A stretch of DNA of 64,000 bases from Anaeromyxobacter dehalogenans 2CP-1 (GCF_000022145.1 NC_011891.1:2864001-2928000), one strand, 5' to 3'. Positions 8,161 through 17,094 are shown, counted from the first letter of the stretch. The notes: generated from the letters alone by a model not told the origin. Numbers and translations are program-made.

Positions 8161-9228
8161 GTGGCCGACGCCGAGGACCAGGAGAACCGCACCGAGCCGG
8201 CCAGCGCGCAGCGCCTGGCCCGCGCCCGCGACGAGGGCCAGGTGCCGCTCGGCCACGACGCCGCGCTGGCGGCCGGGCTGGCCGGCGCGGCGCTGGCGCT
8301 CGGGGCGCAGGCGCGCGCGCTGGGCGGCGGGCTCTCCGAGCTGATGCGCCAGGCCGCCGCCTCGGTGGACCGCACGCCGTTCTCGAGCCTGCCCGCGCTG
8401 GCGCTCCGCCCGGCGAGCGCGGCGCTGGCCGTGTGCGCGGCCGCGGCGCTGGCGGGCGCGGCCGCCACGCTGGCGCAGACGCGCGGCGGGTTCTGGCCGC
8501 GGCTGGCGGCCCCGGATCCCTCGCGCCTGCTGCAGCCCGGCCGGCTGCTGCGCCCGCTCTCCCGCGACTTCCTCCTCGACCTGGCCCTGGCGCTCGCGAA
8601 GGTCGCGGCGCTCGGCGCGGCCGCCTGGACCGCCGCGCGCGACGGGCTGGCCCGGCTCCCGGCGCTGCTGGGCGCCGCGCCGGGCGAGCAGCTCGCCATG
8701 GTCTTCGCGCTGGTGGCGCGCGTGGCGCTCCCGGTGCTCCTCGCCGCCGCCGCGCTCGCCGCCGCCGAGCTGGGGCTGGCCCGCTGGCGCTTCGCGCGCA
8801 AGCACCGGATGACGAAGGACGAGGCGAAGCGCGAGGTGAAGGAGGACGAAGGCGATCCGCTCGTCCGCGGGCAGCGGCGGCGCCGCCACCGCGAGCTGCT
8901 GCGCAACCAGGCGCGCCTGGAGGTGCCGCGCGCGGACGCGCTGGTGGTGAACCCGACCCACGTGGCGGTCGCGCTCCGCTACCGGCGCGACGAGGGACGC
9001 GCGCCGCGCGTCACCGCCAAGGGCAAGGGCGAGCTGGCCCGCCAGATGCGGGCGCTGGCGCGCGAGCACGGGGTCCCGGTGGTGCAGGACGTGCCGCTGG
9101 CCCGGCTGCTGTACCGCAAGGTGAAGGTGGGCCGGGAGATCCCCGCCCAGACCTACAAGGCCGTGGCCGCCGTGCTCGCGTTCGTGTACCGCGCGGCCGG
9201 CCGCCGCGACGGAGGGGCGCGCGCGTGA
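8161..9228 (+). CDS. flhB: Flagellar type III export switch protein FlhB
   Basis: 355 residues. The start, ENRTEPASAQRLARARDEGQVP, resembles the FlhB N-terminus. Four membrane helices follow, then the basic linker (MTKDEAKREVKEDEGDP) and the cytoplasmic domain with the autocleavage motif NPTH in LVVNPTHVAVALRY. FlhB self-cleaves between N and P and switches export from rod/hook to filament substrates. A GTG start follows fliR by 4 bases; the stop overlaps flhA. The C-terminus is rather Arg/Ala-rich. Confidence 0.96.
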   Translation: MADAEDQENRTEPASAQRLARARDEGQVPLGHDAALAAGLAGAALALGAQARALGGGLSELMRQAAASVDRTPFSSLPALALRPASAALAVCAAAALAGAAATLAQTRGGFWPRLAAPDPSRLLQPGRLLRPLSRDFLLDLALALAKVAALGAAAWTAARDGLARLPALLGAAPGEQLAMVFALVARVALPVLLAAAALAAAELGLARWRFARKHRMTKDEAKREVKEDEGDPLVRGQRRRRHRELLRNQARLEVPRADALVVNPTHVAVALRYRRDEGRAPRVTAKGKGELARQMRALAREHGVPVVQDVPLARLLYRKVKVGREIPAQTYKAVAAVLAFVYRAAGRRDGGARA

Positions 9229-11303
9229 GCTCGACCTCGAACCCCGGCCCGCCCGCGGGCGGCCGGGCGGAGCTGGCGGTGGCGATCGGGGTGCTCGGCA
9301 TCCTCGCCATCCTGATCGTCCCGCTCCCGCCGGCGGCGCTCGACGTGTTCCTCGCGCTGTCGATCGGGCTCTCGGTGCTGATGCTGCTCGTCGCGCTGGG
9401 CCTCACCCGCGCGGTCGAGTTCTCGGTGTTCCCGTCGCTCCTGCTGCTCGTCACGCTGTTCCGGCTGGCGCTCAACGTCGCGACCACCCGGCTCATCCTC
9501 ACCGACGGCGGCAAGGGCGCCGGCGCGGCCGGCCACCTCATCGAGACGTTCGGCCGCTTCGCGGTGGGGGGCAGCCTGGTGGTCGGCCTGGTGGTGTTCC
9601 TCATCCTGCTCATCGTGAACTTCACGGTGATCACCAAGGGCTCGAACCGCGTGTCCGAGGTGGCGGCGCGCTTCACCCTGGACGCCCTCCCCGGCAAGCA
9701 GATGGCCATCGACGCCGACCTCGCCGCCGGCCTGGTGGACGATCGCGAGGCGCGCGGGCGCCGGCAGGCGCTGGAGCGCGAGACCGAGTTCTTCGGCGCC
9801 ATGGACGGCGCCTCCAAGTTCGTGCGCGGCGACGCGGTGGCCGGCCTCGCCATCACCGGGGTGAACATCGTGGGCGGGCTGCTCGCCGGCCTCCTGCGCG
9901 ACCACCTGTCCCTGTCCACCGCGGCCGAGACCTACACGCTGCTCACGGTCGGCGACGGGCTCGTGTCGCAGATGCCGGCCCTGCTCGTCTCGACCGCGGC
10001 CGGCCTGGTGGTGACCCGCGCCGCCGGCAGCGACCTCGGCACGCAGGTCGCGAGCCAGATGCTGGGCCGGCCGGTCGTGCTCCGCACCACCGCGGGCGTG
10101 CTGGTGGCGCTGGGCCTGCTCCCGGGCATGCCGCTCGTCGCGTTCGGCGGGGTGGCCGGGGCGCTGCTGCTCGCCGCGCGCCGGGCCGCGGGCAGGCAGG
10201 AGGCGGCCGCCCGCGCGCCGCGCCCCGCCGCCGAGGAGAAGGGCCCGGAGCGGATCCAGGACCTGCTCGCGCTCGACGCGCTCGAGCTGGGCGTGGGCTA
10301 CGGCCTGGTGCCGCTCATCGACCTCGACAAGGGCGGCGAGCTGCCCGGGCGCGTCACCGCGCTGCGCCGCCAGCTCGCCACCGACCTCGGCATCGTGCTC
10401 CCCCCGGTGCACCTGCGCGACGACCTCCGCCTCGACCCCGGCCAGTACCGCGTCCTGCTCCGCGGCGTGGAGCTCGGCCGCGGCCTCGCCCACCCCGAGC
10501 GGCTCATGGCGCTCGACCCGAACGGCGGCGACCCGGCGGTGGAGGGCGTGCCGGGCGTGGATCCGGCGTTCGGCCTGCGCGCGGTGTGGATCACCCCGGC
10601 CGATCGCCCGCGCGCCGAGGCGCTCGGGCTCACGCTGGTGGACGCCGCCTCGGTGATCACCACGCACCTCTCCGAGCTGCTGCGCCGCAACGCGCACGAG
10701 ATCGTGGGCCGCCAGGAGGTCCAGGAGCTGCTCGGCGTCCTGGGCCGCGACGCGCCCAAGCTCGTGGAGGACGTGGTCCCGGGCGCGATCTCGCTGGGCG
10801 AGCTGGTCCGGGTGGTCCGCGGGCTGCTGCGCGAGGGCGTGTCGGTGCGCGACCTGCGCACGGTGCTGGAGGCCGTCGCCGACGCGGCGCCGCGCTCGAA
10901 GGAGCCGGCCTGGCTGGTCGAGGCCGCCCGCCGCCGGCTCTCGCGCCAGCTCACCGCCCGCGCCGCCGGCGCGGACGGCGTGGTGCGCGCGCTCACGCTC
11001 GACCGCAGCACCGAGGAGACGCTCCGGGCCACGCTGGGCGCGTCCGACGGCGAGGCGGCGCTCGCGCCGGACGTCGAGACCGCGCGGCGCCTGGTCGCGT
11101 CGCTCGAGTCCGGCGCCACGCGCCTGACCGGCGCAGGGCAGCCCGTCGTGCTCCTGGCGCCACCCGACCTTCGCCGGCCGCTGTTCGACTTCGCCAGCCG
11201 CTTCGTGCCCGACGTCCAGGTGCTGGCCGCGCGCGAGCTGGCGCCGGGCACCACCGTGGAGCCGGCCGGCACGGTGCAGGCGCAGCCGCAGCTCGCGGCC
11301 TGA
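9225..11303 (+). CDS. flhA: Flagellar type III export protein FlhA
   Basis: 692 residues, normal for FlhA. The N-terminal half holds about eight membrane helices and the FHIPEP-family signature RFTLDALPGKQMAIDADL. The C-terminal half is the soluble domain that forms a nonameric ring and docks chaperone-substrate complexes (for example LGVGYGLVPLIDLDKGG and ITTHLSELLRRNAHEIVGRQEVQELL). The GTG at 9225 overlaps the flhB stop (GTGA). Confidence 0.97.
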   Translation: MSSTSNPGPPAGGRAELAVAIGVLGILAILIVPLPPAALDVFLALSIGLSVLMLLVALGLTRAVEFSVFPSLLLLVTLFRLALNVATTRLILTDGGKGAGAAGHLIETFGRFAVGGSLVVGLVVFLILLIVNFTVITKGSNRVSEVAARFTLDALPGKQMAIDADLAAGLVDDREARGRRQALERETEFFGAMDGASKFVRGDAVAGLAITGVNIVGGLLAGLLRDHLSLSTAAETYTLLTVGDGLVSQMPALLVSTAAGLVVTRAAGSDLGTQVASQMLGRPVVLRTTAGVLVALGLLPGMPLVAFGGVAGALLLAARRAAGRQEAAARAPRPAAEEKGPERIQDLLALDALELGVGYGLVPLIDLDKGGELPGRVTALRRQLATDLGIVLPPVHLRDDLRLDPGQYRVLLRGVELGRGLAHPERLMALDPNGGDPAVEGVPGVDPAFGLRAVWITPADRPRAEALGLTLVDAASVITTHLSELLRRNAHEIVGRQEVQELLGVLGRDAPKLVEDVVPGAISLGELVRVVRGLLREGVSVRDLRTVLEAVADAAPRSKEPAWLVEAARRRLSRQLTARAAGADGVVRALTLDRSTEETLRATLGASDGEAALAPDVETARRLVASLESGATRLTGAGQPVVLLAPPDLRRPLFDFASRFVPDVQVLAARELAPGTTVEPAGTVQAQPQLAA

Positions 11304-11336
11304 CGGTTGCAGAACCCCGGGCCAGGAGCCACGCCG

Positions 11337-12479
11337 ATGACGCCCACCGTCCGAACCTTCCGCGCCCCCGATCCCACCTCCGCGCTCGCCGCGGTGAAGG
11401 CCGCGCTCGGCCCGGAGGCGGTCATCCTCGCCACCCGCACCGTGGACGGCGGCCTGTTCCGGCGCGCCGAGGTGGAGATCACCGCCGCCCTGGAGCCCGC
11501 CGGCGCCGCCCCCGCGGCGCGCGCCCGCCGCCCCGCCGCGGCGCCGCCGCGCCCGCCGCCGCTGCCCGCCGCGCCCGCGGCGCCCGCGCGGCCCCCCGAC
11601 GACCCGCTGCAGGACGAGCTGCGCCGGCTGCGCCGGTCGGTGGAGGAGACCCGCCGCGCGCTCGCCGCCGTGACGCTGGAGGCGCGCGCCGGGCGCGAGC
11701 TGCAGCTCCCGCCGGCCGGCGCCGACGCCTACGCGCGGCTGGTGGGCCGCGGGATGGAGCCGGCGCTGGCGGAGGGGCTGGTCCGCTCGGCGCTGGAGCT
11801 GGGCGGCGCCGACCCGGGCCGCGCCTGGCGCGCGGTGAAGGACCTGCTGGGCGAGCGGCTGGTGCCGTGCCGTGCCCCGTGGCTCCACGACGGCCGCCGC
11901 GTGATCGCCGCGGTGGGCCCCACCGGCGTGGGCAAGACCACCACGCTCGCCAAGGTGGCGGCGCGCGCGCTGCTGGAGACGCGCAAGCGCGTCGCCTTCG
12001 TGACGGTGGACACCTACCGGCTCGGCGGCGCCGAGCAGCTCGCGCGCTACGCCGGGATCATGGAGGTCCCGGTGCTGGTGGCGCGCGACCGCGGCGAGCT
12101 CGGGCGCGCGCTGGAGCGGCTCTCCGACGTGGACCTCGTGCTGCTGGACACCGCCGGCCACGCGTCGGTGGAGGACGTCGAGCGCCAGGCGGCGCTGGTC
12201 CGCTCCGTCCCGCGCGTCCAGCTGCACCTGACCGTCTCCGCGGCGGCCGGCGCGCTGGAGCTCGCGGCGGTCGCCGATCGCTACCGCGCGCTCGCGCCCG
12301 ATCGCCTGGTGCTGACCAAGCTCGACGAGGCGGCCGGGCCGGGGAGCGTGCTCTCCGCCGCGGTCCGGGTGTGCCGCCCCATCGCCTGCGTGACCAACGG
12401 CCAGCGCGTGCCCGAGGACGTGCACGCGCTCGGCGGCGGGGAGCTGGTGGACCTCGTCGCCGGAGAGGATGCCCCGTGA
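11337..12479 (+). CDS. flhF: Flagellar placement GTPase FlhF
   Basis: 380 residues: a short N-terminal domain (VRTFRAPDPTSALAAVKAALGPEAVIL), a Pro-rich stretch, then the SRP-type NG GTPase. G motifs visible are GPTGVGKTTT (P-loop), VTVDTYRLGGAEQL, LLDTAGH and LTKLDEA. FlhF marks the polar site of flagellar assembly. In many FlhF proteins the G3 is DTAGR or DTAGN; here it is DTAGH. The ATG at 11337 has CCAGGAG upstream; a TTG at 11307 is less likely. The stop overlaps the flhG start. Confidence 0.94.
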   Translation: MTPTVRTFRAPDPTSALAAVKAALGPEAVILATRTVDGGLFRRAEVEITAALEPAGAAPAARARRPAAAPPRPPPLPAAPAAPARPPDDPLQDELRRLRRSVEETRRALAAVTLEARAGRELQLPPAGADAYARLVGRGMEPALAEGLVRSALELGGADPGRAWRAVKDLLGERLVPCRAPWLHDGRRVIAAVGPTGVGKTTTLAKVAARALLETRKRVAFVTVDTYRLGGAEQLARYAGIMEVPVLVARDRGELGRALERLSDVDLVLLDTAGHASVEDVERQAALVRSVPRVQLHLTVSAAAGALELAAVADRYRALAPDRLVLTKLDEAAGPGSVLSAAVRVCRPIACVTNGQRVPEDVHALGGGELVDLVAGEDAP

Positions 12480-13366
12480 ACGATCCCCGTGAGCGCGCCG
12501 TCGCCGACCAGGCCCAGGGCCTGCGCGACCGCGTCCCCCCGCGCGACCCCGCCCCGCCGCTGCGCGTGATCGCCGTGACGAGCGGCAAGGGCGGCGTGGG
12601 CAAGACCCACATCTCCGCCAACCTGGCGGTGCTCGCCGCGCGCGCCGGGCGCCGCGTGCTGCTGGTGGACGCGGACCTGGGCCTCGCCAACGCCGACATC
12701 GTGCTGGGGATCTGCCCAACCCACCACCTCGGCCACCTGCTCGACGGCGCGGCCACCGCCGAGGACGTGCTCACGCAGGGCCCGCGCGGCGTGCGCGTCC
12801 TGGGCGCGTCGAGCGGCATCCAGTCGCTCACGCGGCTCTCCGACGCGCAGAAGCTCGCCCTCGTCTCCGCCTTCGAGGCGCTCGACCGGCGCTTCGACCT
12901 CGTGCTCGTGGACTGCGGCGCGGGCATCGGGGACAACGTGCTGTTCTTCGCCGGCGCGGCGCAGGAGGCCCTGCTGGTGGTCTCGCCCGAGCCCACCTCG
13001 CTCTCGGACGCCTACGCCACCGTGAAGGTCCTGTCGCAGCAGGCCGGCGTGACGCGGTTCGGGGTGGTCGCGAACCAGGCCGCCGACTTCCAGGGGCGGG
13101 ACGTGTTCCGCCGGCTGACGCAGGTCACCGGCAAGTTCCTCGACGCGCGCCTCGCCTACCTCGGCTCCATCCCGCGCGACGAGGACCTGCCCCGCGCCGG
13201 GCGCGTGCAGCAGCCGCTCGTCGAGCTCTACCCGCGGTCCCCCGCCAGCCGCGCGCTCGAGGGGCTCTGCGACGCGATCCTCTCGTCGCCGCCACCGGCC
13301 ACCCTGCCCGGCGGCGTGAAGCTGTTCTGGCAGCAGCTCCTCCGCGAGCGGCAGCCCGCCGCCTAG
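12476..13366 (+). CDS. flhG: Flagellar number regulator FlhG/FleN (MinD-like ATPase)
   Basis: 296 residues of the MinD/ParA family. The deviant Walker A is TSGKGGVGKTHISANLAVLA. DADLGLANADIVLG and the segment around GAGIGDNVLFF follow, typical of FlhG. FlhG antagonises FlhF and limits flagellar number. The N-terminus lacks an obvious FleQ-binding extension, and the DQAQGLR text resembles the FlhG motif that stimulates FlhF GTPase. The GTG at 12476 overlaps the flhF stop. Confidence 0.95.
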   Translation: MNDPRERAVADQAQGLRDRVPPRDPAPPLRVIAVTSGKGGVGKTHISANLAVLAARAGRRVLLVDADLGLANADIVLGICPTHHLGHLLDGAATAEDVLTQGPRGVRVLGASSGIQSLTRLSDAQKLALVSAFEALDRRFDLVLVDCGAGIGDNVLFFAGAAQEALLVVSPEPTSLSDAYATVKVLSQQAGVTRFGVVANQAADFQGRDVFRRLTQVTGKFLDARLAYLGSIPRDEDLPRAGRVQQPLVELYPRSPASRALEGLCDAILSSPPPATLPGGVKLFWQQLLRERQPAA

Positions 13367-13374
13367 GTCCGCCG

Positions 13375-14073
13375 ATGCACGCCGCCCTCGCCGCCCTCGC
13401 CCGCTACGGTCCGCCCGCCCCCGAGCCGGACGACGCCCTGCTCCGGCGCCACGCGCCGCTGCTCGATCGCTGCGCCCGCCGCCTCGCCGCCCGCACCGGC
13501 CATGCGGTGGAGCCCGGCGATCTCTGGTCCGCCGGCGCCATGGGCTTGCTCGAGGCGGCGCGCCGCTACGACCCGGCGCACGACGTCCGCTTCGAGACCT
13601 TCGCCGAGCACCGGGTGCGCGGCGCGATGCTGGACGAGCTGCGGCGGATGGACCACCTGCCGCGGCGCCTCCGCGCGGACGCCGACCGCGTGCTCGCGGC
13701 CCGGGCCCGCCTGGAGCAGTCCCTCGGCCGCGAGCCCGACCCGGTGGAGGTGGCCGAGGCGGCGGAGCTCCCCGCCGAGCAGGTGGGGGAGCTGCTCCTG
13801 CTCGCGTCGCCGCCCGTGCCGGTCGAGGACGACCTCGCGCCCACCCCCGCCCTGCCCGCGGACGAGGCCCTCGGGGCGGCCGAGCGGCGCCGGGCCCTGG
13901 CGCGCATGGTGGCGGCGCTGCCGGAGCGGCTCCAGGTGCTGCTGGCGCTCTACTACGACGAGGCGCTCACCTACCGGGAGATCGCGAAGGTGCTGGGCGT
14001 GTCCGAGCCGCGCGTCTGCCAGCTCCACGCGGAGGCCGTGAAGAGGCTCCGCGCGCTCATGTCGGATACGTGA
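13375..14073 (+). CDS. fliA: Flagellar sigma factor FliA (sigma-28)
   Basis: 232 residues, normal for FliA. Region 2 includes DLWSAGAMGLLEAARRYD and FETFAEHRVRGAMLDELR; region 3 has LGREPDPVEVAEA; region 4 has LYYDEALTYREIAKVLGVSEPRVCQLHAEAVKRLR, the -35-binding helix-turn-helix. FliA transcribes late genes and is held by FlgM (gene at 20268). It closes the fliL operon 9 bases after flhG. Three matching promoter sites occur later in the window. Confidence 0.96.
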   Translation: MHAALAALARYGPPAPEPDDALLRRHAPLLDRCARRLAARTGHAVEPGDLWSAGAMGLLEAARRYDPAHDVRFETFAEHRVRGAMLDELRRMDHLPRRLRADADRVLAARARLEQSLGREPDPVEVAEAAELPAEQVGELLLLASPPVPVEDDLAPTPALPADEALGAAERRRALARMVAALPERLQVLLALYYDEALTYREIAKVLGVSEPRVCQLHAEAVKRLRALMSDT

Positions 14074-14136
14074 CGACATCCGACCACGTTTTCGGGTAGT
14101 ACGCGGGCCTACATCGGTCCCAAGACATGCGGAACC

Positions 14137-14161
14137 CCGCGAAACGGGCGGCCGTTCGCGG
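14137..14161 (+). terminator. GC-rich hairpin after fliA (possible terminator)
   Basis: Arms CCGCGAA and TTCGCGG with an inner CGG/CCG pair, one bulged A and a GCGG loop, 64 bases after the fliA stop. There is no T-run, so it is either a Rho-assisted end or only an mRNA 3' structure. Confidence 0.45.
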
Positions 14162-14289
14162 AAAGCTTTACCGGCTCCGGGCCCGGTGCTGTCGTCTGGG
14201 CGATCGCGCCGCCGTTCCGGGATGTCCCCGCAGGCGAGGATGCGCGGTCGAGGCGAGCGCCGGATGCGCCGCCAGGAGCACGCTGAGCC

Positions 14290-15060
14290 ATGCCGTCGTA
14301 CGACGACCCAGACGAACGATGCGCCCGTCCCACGGGGCGGGCGACCTTCCGTTTCACCTCCCTCGAGCCCGACGACCCCGATCTCGCCCAGGAGCTGCGG
14401 GGCTGGATCCTGACCGCCCAGGCCTTCCTGGCCCGCGGGGTCACCCCGCCGACGCGGGCCCGCCTGGAGGACTCGCTGCGCATCGTCGGCGAGCTCTCCC
14501 GCGTGCTGGCCGGCGAGGAGGAGGGCGAGGGCGTCACCGAGCAGCGCACCGTCCACGCCGCCGTCCACCGCGGCCGCATCCAGGCCGTCACGTCGCTGTT
14601 CGTGTGCCCCGGGGCCGCGTTCGTGGAGCTGCTCGCCACCGCCCCTTGGAACCTGCTCGGCCCGGCCGACCCGCCCGATGCGCGCACCGTGCGCGGCGCG
14701 GGCAGCGCGCTGGTCGAGCGGGCGGTGACGCTGTCACGCGGCGCCGGCGCCGGCGGGCGGGTCACGCTGCAGGCCGAGAACCCGCGCGCCTTCGCCGTGT
14801 ACCAGAAGCTCGGCTTCGAGCGCATGCGCCCGTCCGACGCGCCGCTCGCGCTGGTGCCCCGCGGCAAGGACGGGTTCTCGAAGTCCGTGGTGCGGCTGGC
14901 CCGTGGCGCCGCCGGGCCGGAGGAGGCGCGCGCGCCCTGGATGCTGCTCGACCCGGGCCGCGCGGCCGTGCGCGCCCGCGGGGCCGCGCCGCGCGCGCTG
15001 CTGTCGCACCTGCCGATCGCCGCCTCGGCGCGCCCGCCCGCGCTCAGGCGCGCCGGTTGA
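14290..15060 (+). CDS. GNAT-family N-acetyltransferase
   Basis: 256 residues. The GNAT core shows the acetyl-CoA loop RTVRGAGSALVERAV and, further on, ENPRAFAVYQKLGFERM. The first 90 residues and last 50 are not recognisable. The substrate is unknown. It sits alone between the fliA operon and fliJ, converging on fliJ with 17 bases of overlap at their 3' ends. Modification of a flagellar protein is possible from location but nothing in the protein proves it. The ATG at 14290 lacks a well-spaced ribosome site. Confidence 0.7.
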   Translation: MPSYDDPDERCARPTGRATFRFTSLEPDDPDLAQELRGWILTAQAFLARGVTPPTRARLEDSLRIVGELSRVLAGEEEGEGVTEQRTVHAAVHRGRIQAVTSLFVCPGAAFVELLATAPWNLLGPADPPDARTVRGAGSALVERAVTLSRGAGAGGRVTLQAENPRAFAVYQKLGFERMRPSDAPLALVPRGKDGFSKSVVRLARGAAGPEEARAPWMLLDPGRAAVRARGAAPRALLSHLPIAASARPPALRRAG

Positions 15061-15460
15061 ACGCGAGCGTCGCGAGCTCGTCCAGCGCGCGACGCTCCTT
15101 CCGCTCCTGCTCCGCCCGCTGCTCCTCGAGCTTCCGCTCGCGGGCGCGGCGGGCGGCCTCCGCCTCGTTCCGCGCGCTCGCCAGCCCGGCCTGGGCGACG
15201 CGCTCGCGGCGGAGCGCCTGCGCCACCTCGGCCTCCGCCGCCTCCACCGAGCGCAGCGCCCGCGCGTGCGCGATCTCCTCCACCGCCCACAGCCCGGCCG
15301 CCCCCGCCCCGCGCCCGTCGATCCGGGCGCCCGCGCGCGTCGCCTCCAGCCGCTCCGCCGCGCGCGCCACGCCTCCGCGGGCCCGCGCCAGGTCCTCCTG
15401 CGCGCGCGCCTCGGAGCGCTCGCGCACCTTCACCAGCCGATCCAGCCGCGTCCGCGCCAC
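15044..15460 (-). CDS. fliJ: FliJ-like flagellar export chaperone
   Basis: 138 residues forming one long charged coiled coil. The N-terminus RLDRLVKVRERSEARAQEDLARA matches FliJ, whose usual length is about 145. FliJ links the export ATPase FliI to FlhA. Here it is separated from fliI, alone on the minus strand and facing away from flgF, which is unusual. Its end overlaps the GNAT gene. Sequence identity in such coiled coils is low, so the call leans on length, pattern and position. Confidence 0.65.
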   Translation of the reverse strand: MARTRLDRLVKVRERSEARAQEDLARARGGVARAAERLEATRAGARIDGRGAGAAGLWAVEEIAHARALRSVEAAEAEVAQALRRERVAQAGLASARNEAEAARRARERKLEEQRAEQERKERRALDELATLAFNRRA

Positions 15461-15492
15461 GCCGCCCCTCCTCGCCCCCGCTCGCCCCGCCC

Positions 15493-15508
15493 TGCACGCC
15501 GCGGGCCT
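15493..15508 (-). promoter_or_regulatory. Weak sigma-54-like site upstream of fliJ
   Basis: On the minus strand AGGCCCG-CGGC-GTGCA keeps the GG-N10-GC core, but the -12 TT is replaced by GT and the -24 flank is poor. It would start transcription near 15482, about 22 bases before the fliJ ATG. Confidence 0.3.
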
Positions 15509-15541
15509 TGCCGGCCGCGCCGGTCCCCTGGCGCGCCCGGC

Positions 15542-15557
15542 TGGCGCGCCCCTTGCG
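15542..15557 (+). promoter_or_regulatory. Sigma-54 promoter of the flgF operon
   Basis: TGGCGCG-CCCC-TTGCG matches the sigma-54 consensus with exact spacing. Transcription should start near 15569, leaving about 14 bases including GGGAGA before the ATG at 15583. This is almost the same arrangement as the fliL promoter. Confidence 0.72.
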
Positions 15558-15582
15558 AAGGTGCCGGGCGGGAGACGCGGAC

Positions 15583-16290
15583 ATGGCGGACGGCATCTAC
15601 GTGAGCATGTGCGGCGCGGTGGCCCGGGCGGAGCAGCTCGACGCCGTGGCCGACAACCTCGCCAACGCGCAGACGCCCGGGTTCAAGGCGGCGCGCCCGG
15701 CGTTCGAGAGCTTCCTCGCGCCCGGAGCGGCGCAGGACAAGCGCTACGCGGCGGCGGTCGCCACCGGGATCGACCTGCGCCCCGGCCCGACCCAGCGGAC
15801 CGGCAACGCGCTCGACGTGGTCCCGGAGGCCGGGATGTTCCTGACGGTGCGCACCGCCGGCGGCGGCACCGCCTACACGCGCGACGGCCGGCTGACGCTC
15901 GACCCGGATCGGCGTCTCGTCTCTGACGGCCGGCCGCTGCTCTCGCCCCGCGGCGAGCCGATCGTCCTCCCGCCCGACCTCGAGGCGCGGGTGGACGCGG
16001 CCGGGCGCGTGTGGGCCGGTGACGTGGAGGTCGCGGCGCTGGGCCTGGCCCGGCTCGACGGCCCGGTGGACCGCGTCGGCCCGTCGCTCCTCGCGCCGGG
16101 CGCCGGCGGACGGGCGCTGCCGGCGGAGGGCGCGGTGCGCAGCGGCGAGCTCGAGCTCGGCAACGCCGGCGCCCTCGAGGCGTCGATCCAGCTCGTCTCC
16201 GCCCAGCGCGCCTACGAGGCCTCGCTCCAGGCCATCCAGACGTACCGGCAGCTCGACCAGCGCGCCGTCGAGGTGGCGCGCGTGAAGTGA
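15583..16290 (+). CDS. flgF: Flagellar proximal rod protein FlgF
   Basis: 235 residues of the FlgF/FlgG rod family. The N-terminal signature is VAARAEQLDAVADNLANAQTPGFKA-like (actual text starts VSMCGAVARAEQLD), and the C-terminal signature is ASIQLVSAQRAYEASLQAIQT. It is slightly shorter than usual FlgF. It builds the proximal rod and precedes flgG as normal. The ATG at 15583 has GGGAGA upstream and follows a sigma-54 site. FlgF rather than another rod protein is judged from order and the MADGIYV start. Confidence 0.88.
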   Translation: MADGIYVSMCGAVARAEQLDAVADNLANAQTPGFKAARPAFESFLAPGAAQDKRYAAAVATGIDLRPGPTQRTGNALDVVPEAGMFLTVRTAGGGTAYTRDGRLTLDPDRRLVSDGRPLLSPRGEPIVLPPDLEARVDAAGRVWAGDVEVAALGLARLDGPVDRVGPSLLAPGAGGRALPAEGAVRSGELELGNAGALEASIQLVSAQRAYEASLQAIQTYRQLDQRAVEVARVK

Positions 16291-16301
16291 AAGGGATCCC
16301 C

Positions 16302-17087
16302 GTGCTCCGCTCGCTCTACACCGCCGCCACCGGAATGGAAGCCCAGCAGCTCCGGATGGACGTCATCGCCAACAACCTCGCCAACACCGGCACCACCGGG
16401 TTCAAGCGCCAGCGGGCCGAGTTCGAGGACCTGCTCTCCGAGACGATCCACGGCGCCGAGGCGCCCGACCCGCGGGGCGGCACCGCGCCGGCGGCGCTGC
16501 AGGTCGGGCTGGGCGTGCGCACCGGCTCGACGGTCCGCAACTTCGGCCAGGGCGAGCTGCTCACCACCGGCAACGCGCTCGACCTCGCCATCGAGGGCGA
16601 CGGCTTCTTCCGCGTGCAGCGCCCGGACGGCTCGCTCGCGTACACGCGCGCCGGCAACTTCCGGGTGGACGCGGCCGGCCGGCTGGTCACCGCCCGCGGC
16701 GAGGTGGTGGACCCGGAGATCACCTTCCCGCCCGAGACCACCCGCGTGACGGTGGACGCCGACGGCACGGTGCGCGCGCAGGTCGCGGGGCGCGAGGCGC
16801 CGCAGGAGCTGGGCCGGCTCGAGCTCTGCACGTTCCCGAACCCGGGCGGCCTGGAGGCGGCGGGCGGGAACCTGCTCCTGCAGACGGCCGCGAGCGGCGA
16901 GGCGGTGGACGCCCGCCCCGGCGAGCAGGGCGCGGGCACGCTCGCGCAGGGCTTCCTCGAGGGCGCCAACGTGAAGGCCGTCGAGGAGATGATCGACATG
17001 ATCGCCACCCAGCGCGCCTACGAGCTCAACTCGCGCGTGGTCCAGACCGCGGACCAGATGCTGCAGCGCCTCACCTCGCTGCGCTGA
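16302..17087 (+). CDS. flgG: Flagellar distal rod protein FlgG
   Basis: 261 residues, the usual FlgG length. The start LRSLYTAATGMEAQQLRMDVIANNLANTGTTGFKRQRAEFEDLL is diagnostic, as is the end NVKAVEEMIDMIATQRAYELNSRVVQTADQMLQ. I chose the GTG at 16302 because the protein then begins like known FlgG and AAGGGA lies 6 bases upstream. A GTG at 16287 overlapping the flgF stop would add five residues. FlgG forms the distal rod. Confidence 0.96.
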   Translation: MLRSLYTAATGMEAQQLRMDVIANNLANTGTTGFKRQRAEFEDLLSETIHGAEAPDPRGGTAPAALQVGLGVRTGSTVRNFGQGELLTTGNALDLAIEGDGFFRVQRPDGSLAYTRAGNFRVDAAGRLVTARGEVVDPEITFPPETTRVTVDADGTVRAQVAGREAPQELGRLELCTFPNPGGLEAAGGNLLLQTAASGEAVDARPGEQGAGTLAQGFLEGANVKAVEEMIDMIATQRAYELNSRVVQTADQMLQRLTSLR

Positions 17088-17094
17088 GCCCCGC

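Noticed and set aside
16287-16301. GTG at 16287 overlapping the flgF stop as the flgG start
   Set aside because: It would add five residues not found in FlgG proteins, and the GTG at 16302 has a better-placed ribosome site.
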